Origin: Chitinophaga pinensis
Lineage (GTDB): Bacteria; Bacteroidota; Bacteroidia; Flavobacteriales; Flavobacteriaceae
DNA length: 47,993 nucleotides
NCBI GenBank assembly: GCA_945873505.1
Contig: CAMCDQ010000013.1
Coordinates: 1-47,993 of the forward strand
Reading direction: 5' to 3'
The notes beneath the pieces were generated by a model that saw only the letters and a list, made by a program, of their open reading frames with translations, did no database searches and had not been told where the DNA came from. The position numbers and the translations under genes are program-made. Shown here in pieces: positions 7,941-14,423 of the stretch (positions are counted from its first letter, which is position 1; each line of letters begins with the position of its first letter).

Positions 7941-7958
7941 AATCTCGAATTAGAGATT
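7941..7958. promoter_or_regulatory. 18-bp near-perfect palindrome upstream of the Rrf2 gene
   Basis: AATCTCGAATTAGAGATT is a dyad with six-base arms (AATCTC/GAGATT) and only one mismatched pair in the centre. It lies 12 bases before the Rrf2 start codon in the 47-base gap after the MetZ-type gene. It may be an autoregulatory operator. Its sequence differs from the 7440-7451 palindrome, so both may not bind the same protein. Confidence 0.4.
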
Positions 7959-7975
7959 CAAATATCGTGAAATTT

Positions 7976-9148
7976 TTAAGACAATGCTTGATCTAAATCG
8001 GCAATTATATCTTTTACAGTTTCTAAACCTACAGAAACACGAACCAATCCGTCTGTTATACTCACTTCCAAACGTTCTTCAACTGACAATTTACTGTGCG
8101 TAGTAGATGCGGGATGAGTTACAATTGTTCGGGTATCACCTAAATTTGCTGATAAAGTGCAAAGTTTTATTTTGTCTAAAAATTTTCGCCCAGCTTCTAA
8201 ACCCCCTTTAATTTCAAAGGCTACGACATTTCCTCCCAAACGCATTTGTTTTTTGGCAATTTCATACTGTGGATGCGATTTCAAGAACGGGTATTTTACC
8301 AGATTTACATTGGGATGCTTTTCAAGAAATTCGGCAACAGCCAATGCATTTTCGCAATGTTTTTCAAGACGAACCGCTAAAGTTTCAAGACTTTTGGATA
8401 AAACCCAAGCATTAAATGGAGACAAAGCAGGGCCAGTATTTCTAGAAAATAAATAAATTTCACGGATTAAATCTTCACGTCCAACAGTTACTCCGCCCAA
8501 AACTCGGCCTTGACCATCAATTAATTTTGTTGCAGAATGGATTACCAAATGAGCACCAAATTGAATTGGATTTTGAATATAAGGCGTTGCAAAACAATTA
8601 TCAATTATCAAAATCAGGTTGTGTTTTTTAGCAATTTGTCCTATATATTCCAAATCTAAAATATCAACTGCAGGATTTGTTGGCGATTCAGCGTAAATAA
8701 TTTTAGTATTTTTAGTAATATAACTTTCAATAGTTTCTGGTTTATTAATATCGAAATACGAAGTCTGGATGTTCCATTTCGGGAAATACTTGGTGAAAAG
8801 GGCATGGGTAGAACCAAAAACACTACTAGCAGAAACAATATGATCGCCCGAATTCAACAAAGCAGCAAAAGTAGAATAAACAGCAGCCATTCCGGTTGCA
8901 AAGGCATAACCCGCTTCGGCACCTTCCATTTTGCATATTTTTTCAACAAATTCGGTTGTGTTTGGATTACTAAATCGGCTATAAATATTCCTGTCTTTTT
9001 CCTCAGAAAAGGAGGCGCGCATGTCCTCAGCGTCTTCAAATACAAAACTAGAAGTTAAGTATAAAGGAACGGAATGTTCTTGAAATTGAGTTCGTTCTAA
9101 TTGAGTTCGGATGGCTTGGGTTTCAAAACCAAATTCAGATTCTTTCAT
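7976..9148 (-). CDS. Cys/Met metabolism PLP enzyme, O-succinylhomoserine sulfhydrylase (MetZ) type
   Basis: A 390-residue member of the cystathionine gamma-synthase-like PLP family. The cofactor lysine is K208 in HSATKLIDGQGR, with the aspartate before it in LIIDNCFATP. The sequence TKLIDGQGRVLGG is characteristic of MetZ-type enzymes that join O-succinyl- or O-acetylhomoserine with sulfide to give homocysteine. A role as cystathionine gamma-synthase or lyase cannot be excluded. A second, more distant homologue (MetY, 11993-13285) lies in the same cluster, so the two may differ in substrate or in regulation. It follows the OsmC gene in transcription order across a repeat-filled gap of 66 bases. 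Confidence 0.88.
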   Translation of the reverse strand: MKESEFGFETQAIRTQLERTQFQEHSVPLYLTSSFVFEDAEDMRASFSEEKDRNIYSRFSNPNTTEFVEKICKMEGAEAGYAFATGMAAVYSTFAALLNSGDHIVSASSVFGSTHALFTKYFPKWNIQTSYFDINKPETIESYITKNTKIIYAESPTNPAVDILDLEYIGQIAKKHNLILIIDNCFATPYIQNPIQFGAHLVIHSATKLIDGQGRVLGGVTVGREDLIREIYLFSRNTGPALSPFNAWVLSKSLETLAVRLEKHCENALAVAEFLEKHPNVNLVKYPFLKSHPQYEIAKKQMRLGGNVVAFEIKGGLEAGRKFLDKIKLCTLSANLGDTRTIVTHPASTTHSKLSVEERLEVSITDGLVRVSVGLETVKDIIADLDQALS

Positions 9149-9164
9149 TATTTTTTATTTTCCT

Positions 9165-9260
9165 CACCCCAGCCCTCTCCAAAATAGAGGAAGCCGAAAG
9201 TGGATTGTTATTAATTATTTATCTTGACTTCCTTCCCTTTGTGAAGGGGTGGGGATGGGG
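9165..9260. repeat. Diverged composite G/C-run repeat at the osmC/metZ junction
   Basis: The left arm (about 9165-9192, CACCCCAGCCCTCTCC... then GAGGAAG) and right arm (about 9227-9260, CTTCCTTCCC...GGGGTGGGGATGGGG) are imperfect inverted repeats around an AT-rich middle. It has the same organisation as 3339-3447 but has diverged. The right arm lies inside the osmC gene and encodes its last residues. Confidence 0.7.
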
Positions 9261-9676
9261 TTTCCATTTAATACCACTTTATAATTAACAGTAGCTGTTG
9301 GTTCCAATGTTTTAGAAACAGAGCAATATTTTTCAAATGAAAGTTGGGCTGCCCGAGCTGTCTTTTCTTCATTGATTGGCCCTTCCAAAAAGAATACAAC
9401 TGTAATTTCTTTAAAAGGTTTGGCATCTTCAATTTGAACTCGAAGCCCTTCAACCTCTGCTTTGAAGGAATTGATTTGCTGCCGTTGTTTTTTTAAAATA
9501 GAAATCATATCAATGGCACTACAACCAGCAACTCCCATTAACACTAATTCCATTGGGCTTGCGCCTAAATCATCACCACCAAATTCAGCTCTGTTGTCAA
9601 CATTAACAATATGTCCACGTTCGTTTTTTAACTCAAAATGATAATTGTCGTTTACTCTGTCTAAGGTAATTTTCAT
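9215..9676 (-). CDS. OsmC/Ohr-family protein
   Basis: A 153-residue OsmC-fold protein. The two conserved cysteines of the family's thiol-peroxidase site are seen in GVAGCSAIDMISILKKQRQ (near residue 52) and EKYCSVSKTL (near 118). OsmC/Ohr proteins reduce organic hydroperoxides, and many bacterial members of this subgroup have no defined substrate. It overlaps the end of the homoserine dehydrogenase gene by four bases (ATGA), so it is translated with the methionine genes. The last residues, about NPIPTPSQREGSQDK, are encoded by the right arm of a G/C-run repeat, so the natural C-terminus was probably near VVLNG. Confidence 0.88.
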   Translation of the reverse strand: MKITLDRVNDNYHFELKNERGHIVNVDNRAEFGGDDLGASPMELVLMGVAGCSAIDMISILKKQRQQINSFKAEVEGLRVQIEDAKPFKEITVVFFLEGPINEEKTARAAQLSFEKYCSVSKTLEPTATVNYKVVLNGNPIPTPSQREGSQDK

Positions 9677-10764
9677 ACTAATTGTTTTATTTCTATTTCT
9701 GAAAGTCGCAATATATCCGATAATACGCCACGTGCCGTAACCTCTTTACCAGCTCCTGCTCCTTGAATTACAATTGGATTTTCACCATACGATTTTGAAT
9801 AAATTTCAATCAAACTATCCGCACCTTTCAATTGTCCTAAAGGCGAATTGCTTGGAACAGAAACTAATTTTACTTCTAATTTATTGTTTTCAACGTCTAA
9901 TTCTCCAATATATCGCAAAACATGTCCTTCAATTTGAGTTATTTTTGCAATTCGATACGGTTCGTCAAATAAATTTTTACGTATTGCATATTCTGGTTTG
10001 GAATGGGTTTCATTTAAATTTGGCAGCAACAAAGAAGTGATATTAATATCTGAAAATTCCGTATCCAATTCAATTTCTCTAGCCAAAACTAATAATTTTC
10101 GAGCCACATCATTTCCTGATAAATCTTCCCTAGAATCAGGTTCTGTATATCCTAATTTTTCAGCGTCTTTAAGAATATCCGAAAAAAGGACTTCTTCATT
10201 TGCAAATCTATTAAAAATATAACTTAACGAACCTGAGAAAACGCCTTTAATTTTGGTTATTTGATCTCCCGAAAAATGCAAGTCACGAACTGTATTTATA
10301 ATTGGAAGTCCGGCTCCAACATTTGTTTCATACAAATAGTGTTTGTCATATTGCTTGAGTTTTTCTCTCAATTCCTTATAAAAATTAAAATTTAAAGTAT
10401 TCGCAATTTTATTAGCGGACACGATATGAAAATCATTTTCAATTAATTTTATATAGGATTTTACCAACTTGGAACTGGCCGTAGCATCAACAGCTATCAA
10501 GTTTTCGAGACCTTCTCTTTTCACATAACTAATAATGTCTTCAATATTATAAGGAATAGCTAATTCTGAAAAATGGGTTTCCCACGAGTTTATTTCACCC
10601 TCTTTTTCAAAAAAAGCGTGAGTGGAATTTGTAATTACCGGAAAGCGCAGTTCAATATTTTTCTTTTCCAGAAAGAATTTTTGACTCTCTAAAACTTGAT
10701 TTATAAGAGTACTTCCAACATTTCCGATACCAAAAAGGACGATATTTATTTTAATTTTTGACAT
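9673..10764 (-). CDS. hom: Homoserine dehydrogenase
   Basis: A 363-residue NAD(P)-dependent oxidoreductase converting aspartate semialdehyde to homoserine, the precursor acylated by MetX next door. The N-terminal Rossmann motif is VLFGIGNVGSTLINQVLE (residues about 10-27). The catalytic-domain blocks are VSANKIANT and GVFSGSLSYIFN, with the substrate-binding stretch EDLSGNDVARKLLVLARE. It lacks the aspartokinase half of ThrA and a C-terminal ACT domain, so it is a short mono-functional form and may be less feedback regulated. It sits 5 bases after metX and overlaps osmC by four bases, a tight operon. Control presumably comes from the SAM riboswitch upstream of metX. Confidence 0.93.
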   Translation of the reverse strand: MSKIKINIVLFGIGNVGSTLINQVLESQKFFLEKKNIELRFPVITNSTHAFFEKEGEINSWETHFSELAIPYNIEDIISYVKREGLENLIAVDATASSKLVKSYIKLIENDFHIVSANKIANTLNFNFYKELREKLKQYDKHYLYETNVGAGLPIINTVRDLHFSGDQITKIKGVFSGSLSYIFNRFANEEVLFSDILKDAEKLGYTEPDSREDLSGNDVARKLLVLAREIELDTEFSDINITSLLLPNLNETHSKPEYAIRKNLFDEPYRIAKITQIEGHVLRYIGELDVENNKLEVKLVSVPSNSPLGQLKGADSLIEIYSKSYGENPIVIQGAGAGKEVTARGVLSDILRLSEIEIKQLV

Positions 10765-10769
10765 AATTT

Positions 10770-11753
10770 TTATTTGCTAAAAATAGGGCTAATAATAGTT
10801 GATAATTGTTCGAATTCTATCAAAAAAGCATCGTGTCCGTGAATGGATTTAATTTCGTGATAAAAGACATTTTCTTTTGTTACAATTAGTTCATCATATG
10901 TTTCTCTGTTTTCACTTGGTATAAAAAACAAATCGGTATCTACAGAAATAATGTGAATATTGGACGTAATTGAATTGGCAACAGTCAAAAAGTCACTTCT
11001 GTTTTTAGTAATATTGATTGTTTTTAACAAGTGATTCATTAATTTGTAAGACGCAAGATGGAACCTATTTTGCAATTTCTTTCCGTGATGATTCAACCAA
11101 TTTTCTATTTGAAAACTGTTTGCTATTTCAGCTTCTTTTCGGTTGAATTTTAATTTCAATGATTGTGGCGTTCTGTACAAAAGCATGGCGTGCAAACGGG
11201 CGTCTGCAATAGGATTTTGCGAATTATTTAAAATTTGGTCTTGAACTAAAACATTGGCAATTACCCAATCGGTAGCTTTCCAATCGGTAGCAATTGGAAT
11301 TAAATTATCAATTTTGGCAGGTTCTAATGCTGCCATTTCCCAAGCAATTCCTCCGCCTAAACTTCCACCAATTACCGCAAAAAGCGACTCAATTTCAAGC
11401 ACTTTTAATCCTTCCCAAAAGAGAACTGAAAAGTCTTTAACCGAAAAATCTTTGTAGTTTAAAAAGAGTGTGTCAAAGTTATCGTCATATCCATTTCCAG
11501 GAATGTTAAAAGCCAAAACAGTATAAAAAGTAGTATCGATTGTTTTATTGTCTCCAATTAAATCGTTCCACCATCCTTTTTCACCAACCACTTGTGAGTT
11601 TCCTGTTAGTGCGTGATTTACCAAAACGATTGGAGCCGTATTTATTGGGAGTCCAAAAACTTGATAACTCAAATTTATGACGCCATAAAAAGCACCGTTT
11701 TCGGTAGTGAAATTCTGTAATGTAATATGTTTTAATTTATTTTCCAATTTCAA
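10770..11753 (-). CDS. metX: Homoserine O-acetyltransferase-type alpha/beta hydrolase
   Basis: A 327-residue alpha/beta-hydrolase-fold acyltransferase that activates homoserine for sulfhydrylation. The nucleophile elbow is VIGGSLGGGIAWEMA (Ser131). The C-terminal triad candidates are Asp272 or Asp274 in SVDTDLFF and His307 in IHGHDAFLIE. The NHALTGNSQV oxyanion-hole region is near residue 46. It is a little shorter than many MetX proteins (roughly 350-380). Acetyl versus succinyl preference cannot be read here. It is the first gene behind a SAM-I riboswitch and leads an operon with homoserine dehydrogenase, OsmC and the MetZ-type enzyme. Confidence 0.93.
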   Translation of the reverse strand: MKLENKLKHITLQNFTTENGAFYGVINLSYQVFGLPINTAPIVLVNHALTGNSQVVGEKGWWNDLIGDNKTIDTTFYTVLAFNIPGNGYDDNFDTLFLNYKDFSVKDFSVLFWEGLKVLEIESLFAVIGGSLGGGIAWEMAALEPAKIDNLIPIATDWKATDWVIANVLVQDQILNNSQNPIADARLHAMLLYRTPQSLKLKFNRKEAEIANSFQIENWLNHHGKKLQNRFHLASYKLMNHLLKTINITKNRSDFLTVANSITSNIHIISVDTDLFFIPSENRETYDELIVTKENVFYHEIKSIHGHDAFLIEFEQLSTIISPIFSK

Positions 11754-11824
11754 ATCTTAATGATTATTTGATTTGTGCCTGGAAATATTAGAAAGAAAAG
11801 CTAGAAAAACTAGAAGAATCTTTT

Positions 11825-11928
11825 TGTTATCTGCCCACTAAAAGTGGTAGAATGCAGCACCTTCTACAAAAGTTTGTAGGGTTGCTAAGGCTTCGTTGGG
11901 TCTAATCCCTCCGCCTTTCTTTATAACA
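11825..11928 (-). ncRNA. SAM-I (S-box) riboswitch upstream of metX
   Basis: The minus strand shows the SAM-I core in order: P1 strand TGTTAT, then AAAGAAAGGCGGAGGGATTA, GACCC, GAAGCCTTAGCAACCC, the P3 hairpin CTACAAA-CTT-TTTGTAG, AAGGTGCTGCATTCTACC, the P4 hairpin CCAC-TTTT-AGTGG, and the closing P1 strand AGATAACA. These match the known conserved GGAGGGA, GCAACC, AGGTGC and AGAT blocks. SAM binding would lower expression of metX and genes behind it. No strong intrinsic terminator is visible between the aptamer and the metX ATG (11754-11824), so the output may be translational or use an unrecognised structure. Confidence 0.95.
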
Positions 11929-11955
11929 TTTCAATACGTTTCTGAACTTAAAGGC

Positions 11956-11987
11956 ACAAATTTATTACTTTTTATTTTGCAAAACAA
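11956..11987 (-). promoter_or_regulatory. Promoter for the metX leader
   Basis: On the minus strand TTG (11987-11985) is followed after 21 bases by TAAATTTG (11963-11956), fitting the flavobacterial TTG-N17-23-TAnnTTTG pattern. Transcription would begin near 11950, about 20 bases before the riboswitch P1. This gives the metX operon its own promoter inside the tail of the metY region. Confidence 0.6.
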
Positions 11988-11992
11988 GTTTG

Positions 11993-13285
11993 TTAAACTA
12001 ATTCTGTTTTAGCGATGTTCTCAAAAACGGCTTTCAAATCGGCTTTTAAATCTTCAATATCTTCAATTCCAACAGACAAACGAATTAAATCTTTAGTCAC
12101 GCCCGTTGCAATTTGCTCTTCTTCAGACAATTGTTGGTGCGTGGTGCTTGTTGGGTGAATAATCAATGATTTTGTGTCTCCAATATTCGCCACCAACGAG
12201 AATAATTTAGTTTGATCTGCCACTTTTTTTGCCGCTTCAAAACCCCCTTTTAATCCGAAAGTCACAATTCCGTTTTGTCCTTTTGGCAAATATTCTTGCG
12301 CTAAAGCATAATATTTACTCGATTTTAATCCAGGATAATTCACCCAAGCCACTTCCTCTTGCGTCTCCAACCATTGGGCTAAAGCCAATCCGTTTTCGCT
12401 ATGTTTTTGAACTCTAATAGGTAACGTTTCTAATCCTTGAATAATTTGAAACGCATTCAACGGACTCAAAGCAGCTCCGTAATCGCGCAACCCTTCAATT
12501 CTAACTTTTGCTATAAATGCCGCATTTCCTAAAGCTTCGTGATAGATTAATCCGTGGTAACCCGCTGATGGTTCTGTAAATTCTGGGAATTTTCCGCTAC
12601 TCCAGTCAAAAGTTCCAGCGTCAATAATTGCTCCTCCCAATGAGGTTCCGTTTCCAGAAATATATTTCGTCAAAGAGTGAATCACAATGTTAGCACCAAA
12701 TTGAATTGGGTTCAATAAATACGGTGAAGGAACAGTATTATCAACAATAAATGGAACTTTGAAAGCTTTCGCAGCAGCCGAAATCTTCTTTAAATCAAGT
12801 ACATCTAATTTTGGATTTCCCAAAGTTTCTGCAAAAAACACTCTCGTATTTTCTTTGGCAGCAGCTGTAAAATTATTAGGATTTGAAGGGTCTACAAATG
12901 TAGTTGTGATTCCTAATCGTGGCAAAGTCACTTTCAATAAATTGTAAGTTCCGCCATACAAGCTGTTGGATGCCACAATATGATCGCCCGATTTTAGCAA
13001 AACCAGTAAGGCTGTCGCAATTGCCGATGTTCCAGAAGCAGTAACAACTGCTGCAATTCCGCCTTCTAATGCGGCTAAACGTTGTTCTAAAATGTCGTTT
13101 GTAGGATTGTTCAAACGGGTGTAAATGAAACCTGCTTCTGCAAGTCCAAATAAATTGGCAGCGTGATCCGAGTTGTTGAAAACATAGGATGTAGTTTGAT
13201 AAATTGGCACGGCTCTCGTTCCTGCGTGTTTCGAAACGTCGTGTCCTGCGTGTAATGCGTTTGTTGCAAATTTTTGTGTGCTCAT
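11993..13285 (-). CDS. metY: O-acetylhomoserine sulfhydrylase
   Basis: A 430-residue PLP enzyme forming homocysteine from O-acetylhomoserine and sulfide. The length and long insert typical of MetY distinguish it from the shorter MetZ-type homologue at 7976-9148. The cofactor lysine is K207 in HSLTKYISGNG, the PLP-stacking region is ASGTSAIATALL near residue 84, and VDNTVPSPYL holds the cofactor aspartate. It is the first gene of the methionine region and is preceded by two tandem Met/Cys-rich leader peptides with intrinsic terminators, implying attenuation by charged tRNA levels. No terminator is seen between its stop and the metX riboswitch, so read-through into metX is possible. Confidence 0.95.
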   Translation of the reverse strand: MSTQKFATNALHAGHDVSKHAGTRAVPIYQTTSYVFNNSDHAANLFGLAEAGFIYTRLNNPTNDILEQRLAALEGGIAAVVTASGTSAIATALLVLLKSGDHIVASNSLYGGTYNLLKVTLPRLGITTTFVDPSNPNNFTAAAKENTRVFFAETLGNPKLDVLDLKKISAAAKAFKVPFIVDNTVPSPYLLNPIQFGANIVIHSLTKYISGNGTSLGGAIIDAGTFDWSSGKFPEFTEPSAGYHGLIYHEALGNAAFIAKVRIEGLRDYGAALSPLNAFQIIQGLETLPIRVQKHSENGLALAQWLETQEEVAWVNYPGLKSSKYYALAQEYLPKGQNGIVTFGLKGGFEAAKKVADQTKLFSLVANIGDTKSLIIHPTSTTHQQLSEEEQIATGVTKDLIRLSVGIEDIEDLKADLKAVFENIAKTELV

Positions 13286-13343
13286 GTTGAATTAAATTAA
13301 TGGTTATTTGTTAAATTAAATTGTTACTTGTTAATTGATTTAA

Positions 13344-13380
13344 ATAAAAAAAGCCCTTTTGTTTGGTTCCAAAAGGGCTT
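13344..13380 (-). terminator. Attenuator 2: intrinsic terminator between leader peptide 2 and metY
   Basis: The minus-strand RNA forms AAGCCCTTTTG / CAAAAGGGCTT (11 bp, 8-base loop) followed by a run of U. It sits between the leader ORF 13397-13492 and the metY start at 13285. The segment CCAAAAG inside the leader ORF (codons TGC CAA AAG) is complementary to CTTTTGG in the terminator 5' arm, giving a 7-bp alternative pairing that would prevent termination. Confidence 0.88.
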
Positions 13381-13396
13381 ATAGTTTGAACTATAA
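13379..13396. other. Short AT hairpin between leader peptide 2 and its terminator
   Basis: TTATAGTTTGAACTATAA is an inverted repeat with 7-8 bp arms. It starts right after the leader stop codon and touches the terminator stem. It could act as a pause or competing hairpin in attenuation, or as a protein-binding dyad. Neither can be decided here. Confidence 0.4.
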
Positions 13397-13492
13397 TTAA
13401 GAGTTTCTCTTTCGCTTTTGGCAATATTTGGTTGGTGCGCAGAAGCACATCATACAACACATCATCATTTTATTTGAAATTGAATTTTTCAT
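13397..13492 (-). CDS. Met/Cys-rich leader peptide 2 of metY (31 aa)
   Basis: A 31-residue ORF starting MKNSISNK and continuing MMMCCMMCFCAP, ending KRKRNS. Of residues 9-18, five are Met and four are Cys, an extreme density of the two end-products of the cluster. The start context is A-rich (AATACTAATAATGAAA), as expected for Bacteroidetes translation. A strong intrinsic terminator follows 16 bases after the stop. The layout is that of a classical leader peptide whose translation reports Met-tRNA and Cys-tRNA charging. The ORF is too short for ordinary gene calling. An alternative, a free Cys-rich metal-binding peptide, is possible but does not explain the terminators. Confidence 0.75.
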   Translation of the reverse strand: MKNSISNKMMMCCMMCFCAPTKYCQKRKRNS

Positions 13493-13515
13493 TATTAGTA
13501 TTTTAATTTTATTGT

Positions 13516-13547
13516 AAAAAAAAGCCTCTGCGATTTGCAGAGGCTTT
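13516..13547 (-). terminator. Attenuator 1: intrinsic terminator after leader peptide 1
   Basis: The minus-strand RNA reads AAAGCCTCTGC-AAATC-GCAGAGGCTTT followed by more U: an 11-bp perfect stem and a U-run. It lies 27 bases after the stop of leader peptide 1 and upstream of leader peptide 2. GCAGAG in leader 1 (codons GCA GAG) is complementary to CTCTGC in the 5' arm, and the following GCT and TT can extend the pairing with a bulge. Confidence 0.9.
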
Positions 13548-13573
13548 AATTGATATATTTTAAGAATTTAAAA

Positions 13574-13642
13574 TTACACAATAGCTATCTCTGCGGAAGT
13601 TTCCGGCATCATACAACACATCATGCAAATAATTAATTTCAT
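13574..13642 (-). CDS. Met/Cys-rich leader peptide 1 of metY (22 aa)
   Basis: A 22-residue ORF beginning MKLIICMMCCMMPE and ending AEIAIV, with the run CMMCCMM at residues 6-12. Its core codons, ATGATGTGTTGTATGATG, are identical to the core of leader 2, so the two units look like a tandem duplication with divergence outside the core. The upstream context AAGAACAAAATGAAA is a good Bacteroidetes start. A terminator follows within 30 bases. The codons after the Met/Cys run (GCA GAG ATA GCT ATT) can pair with the terminator 5' arm, as required for an antiterminator. Confidence 0.75.
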   Translation of the reverse strand: MKLIICMMCCMMPETSAEIAIV

Positions 13643-13689
13643 TTTGTTCTTATTTCAAATGCAAACTACCGAACTAAATTTCATTCTGC

Positions 13690-13697
13690 CAAATTTA
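13690..13697 (-). promoter_or_regulatory. Tentative -7 box TAAATTTG for the metY leader transcript
   Basis: TAAATTTG on the minus strand matches TAnnTTTG and would start transcription about 40 bases before leader peptide 1. The nearest upstream TTG is only 13 bases away, short of the usual spacing, so the call is weak. The rest of 13643-13841 is AT-rich with no other recognisable element. Confidence 0.3.
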
Positions 13698-13841
13698 ATT
13701 TGAAATTTAACAATAAATTGTTTTTCTGTGATATTTAATACTGCCCGTTATATCAAAATAGTTCACGTAAAACTTATTCAAATAAAATAGAGCATTAAAC
13801 AGTTCGCCAGTGAATTTGCGATTTAAGATTTTTCTAATGTC

Positions 13842-14219
13842 TTAGCGATAGTCACTTAAAATCAAATTGGTTTTAGTTTCAATTTTCTTTCGATGTATAA
13901 TTTCTGTCATTTTATAACCCGCTTCAACGTATGTATCTTTTGATTTTAAAATATCGCCATTTTCAAAAACGGCAACCAACATATAAGAACCTTCTCCTGG
14001 AGAATTTATAGAAATAAATGCTTTTTCATTATTATTTAAATTAAAAATTTCTTTTTTGCCTCTTTCATAGTTTACTGACAAATGTTTAATTTCTTCTCCA
14101 CTTTTATTAATTATTTTGATACAAACATCATCTTTTTCTAAATATTTACAAGCATTACCTTCGCTTTTACAAGCATAAATTAAAAAAAATAATAAACTTA
14201 AAAGCATAGTTTTTTTCAT
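13842..14219 (-). CDS. Small putative lipoprotein of unknown function
   Basis: A 125-residue protein with a signal sequence, MKKTMLLSLLFFLIYAC, ending in a lipobox-like LIYAC|K, so Cys17 is a likely lipidation site. The mature part is polar and contains two more cysteines (in NACKYLEKDDVC) that could form a disulfide in the periplasm. I do not recognise the family. It is isolated: its stop lies about 145 bases before the likely metY leader promoter, and the gap upstream holds a gene remnant. No function is proposed. Confidence 0.65.
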   Translation of the reverse strand: MKKTMLLSLLFFLIYACKSEGNACKYLEKDDVCIKIINKSGEEIKHLSVNYERGKKEIFNLNNNEKAFISINSPGEGSYMLVAVFENGDILKSKDTYVEAGYKMTEIIHRKKIETKTNLILSDYR

Positions 14220-14319
14220 AGCTGAATAAATGTTTAAAAATAATATTTTTTATTTTTTTGGTTTAATTTATCAATTAATACTAACCCAAAGATTGAACCC
14301 AACCTATATTGTAATTGGT

Positions 14320-14400
14320 TCAAAAACAATCTCTTACAAATGGCATCAATGCACTCAAGTAAACCCAATCCGTTTCTTTGAAAACTTGGGGGTTAAGAAT
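14320..14400 (-). pseudogene. Remnant of an outer-membrane-protein C-terminus, copy 1
   Basis: The minus strand encodes NPQVFKETDWVYLSALMPFV followed by RDCF and a stop. It is clearly homologous to FKDTDWVYSSALIPFVRVYF encoded at 15831-16004 on the other side of the PhoD gene. No start or upstream body is present. It looks like the leftover 3' end of a duplicated gene. Confidence 0.6.
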
Positions 14401-14423
14401 ATTAGGTTGCAATAATAATAAAA

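Noticed and set aside
13397..13642. The two Cys-rich ORFs as metallothionein-like or toxin-type peptides
   Set aside because: The Met/Cys codon runs, the following terminators and the downstream metY gene fit leader peptides much better.
14230..14415. 61-codon plus-strand ORF
   Set aside because: It lies on the opposite strand to a recognisable gene remnant and has no other support.
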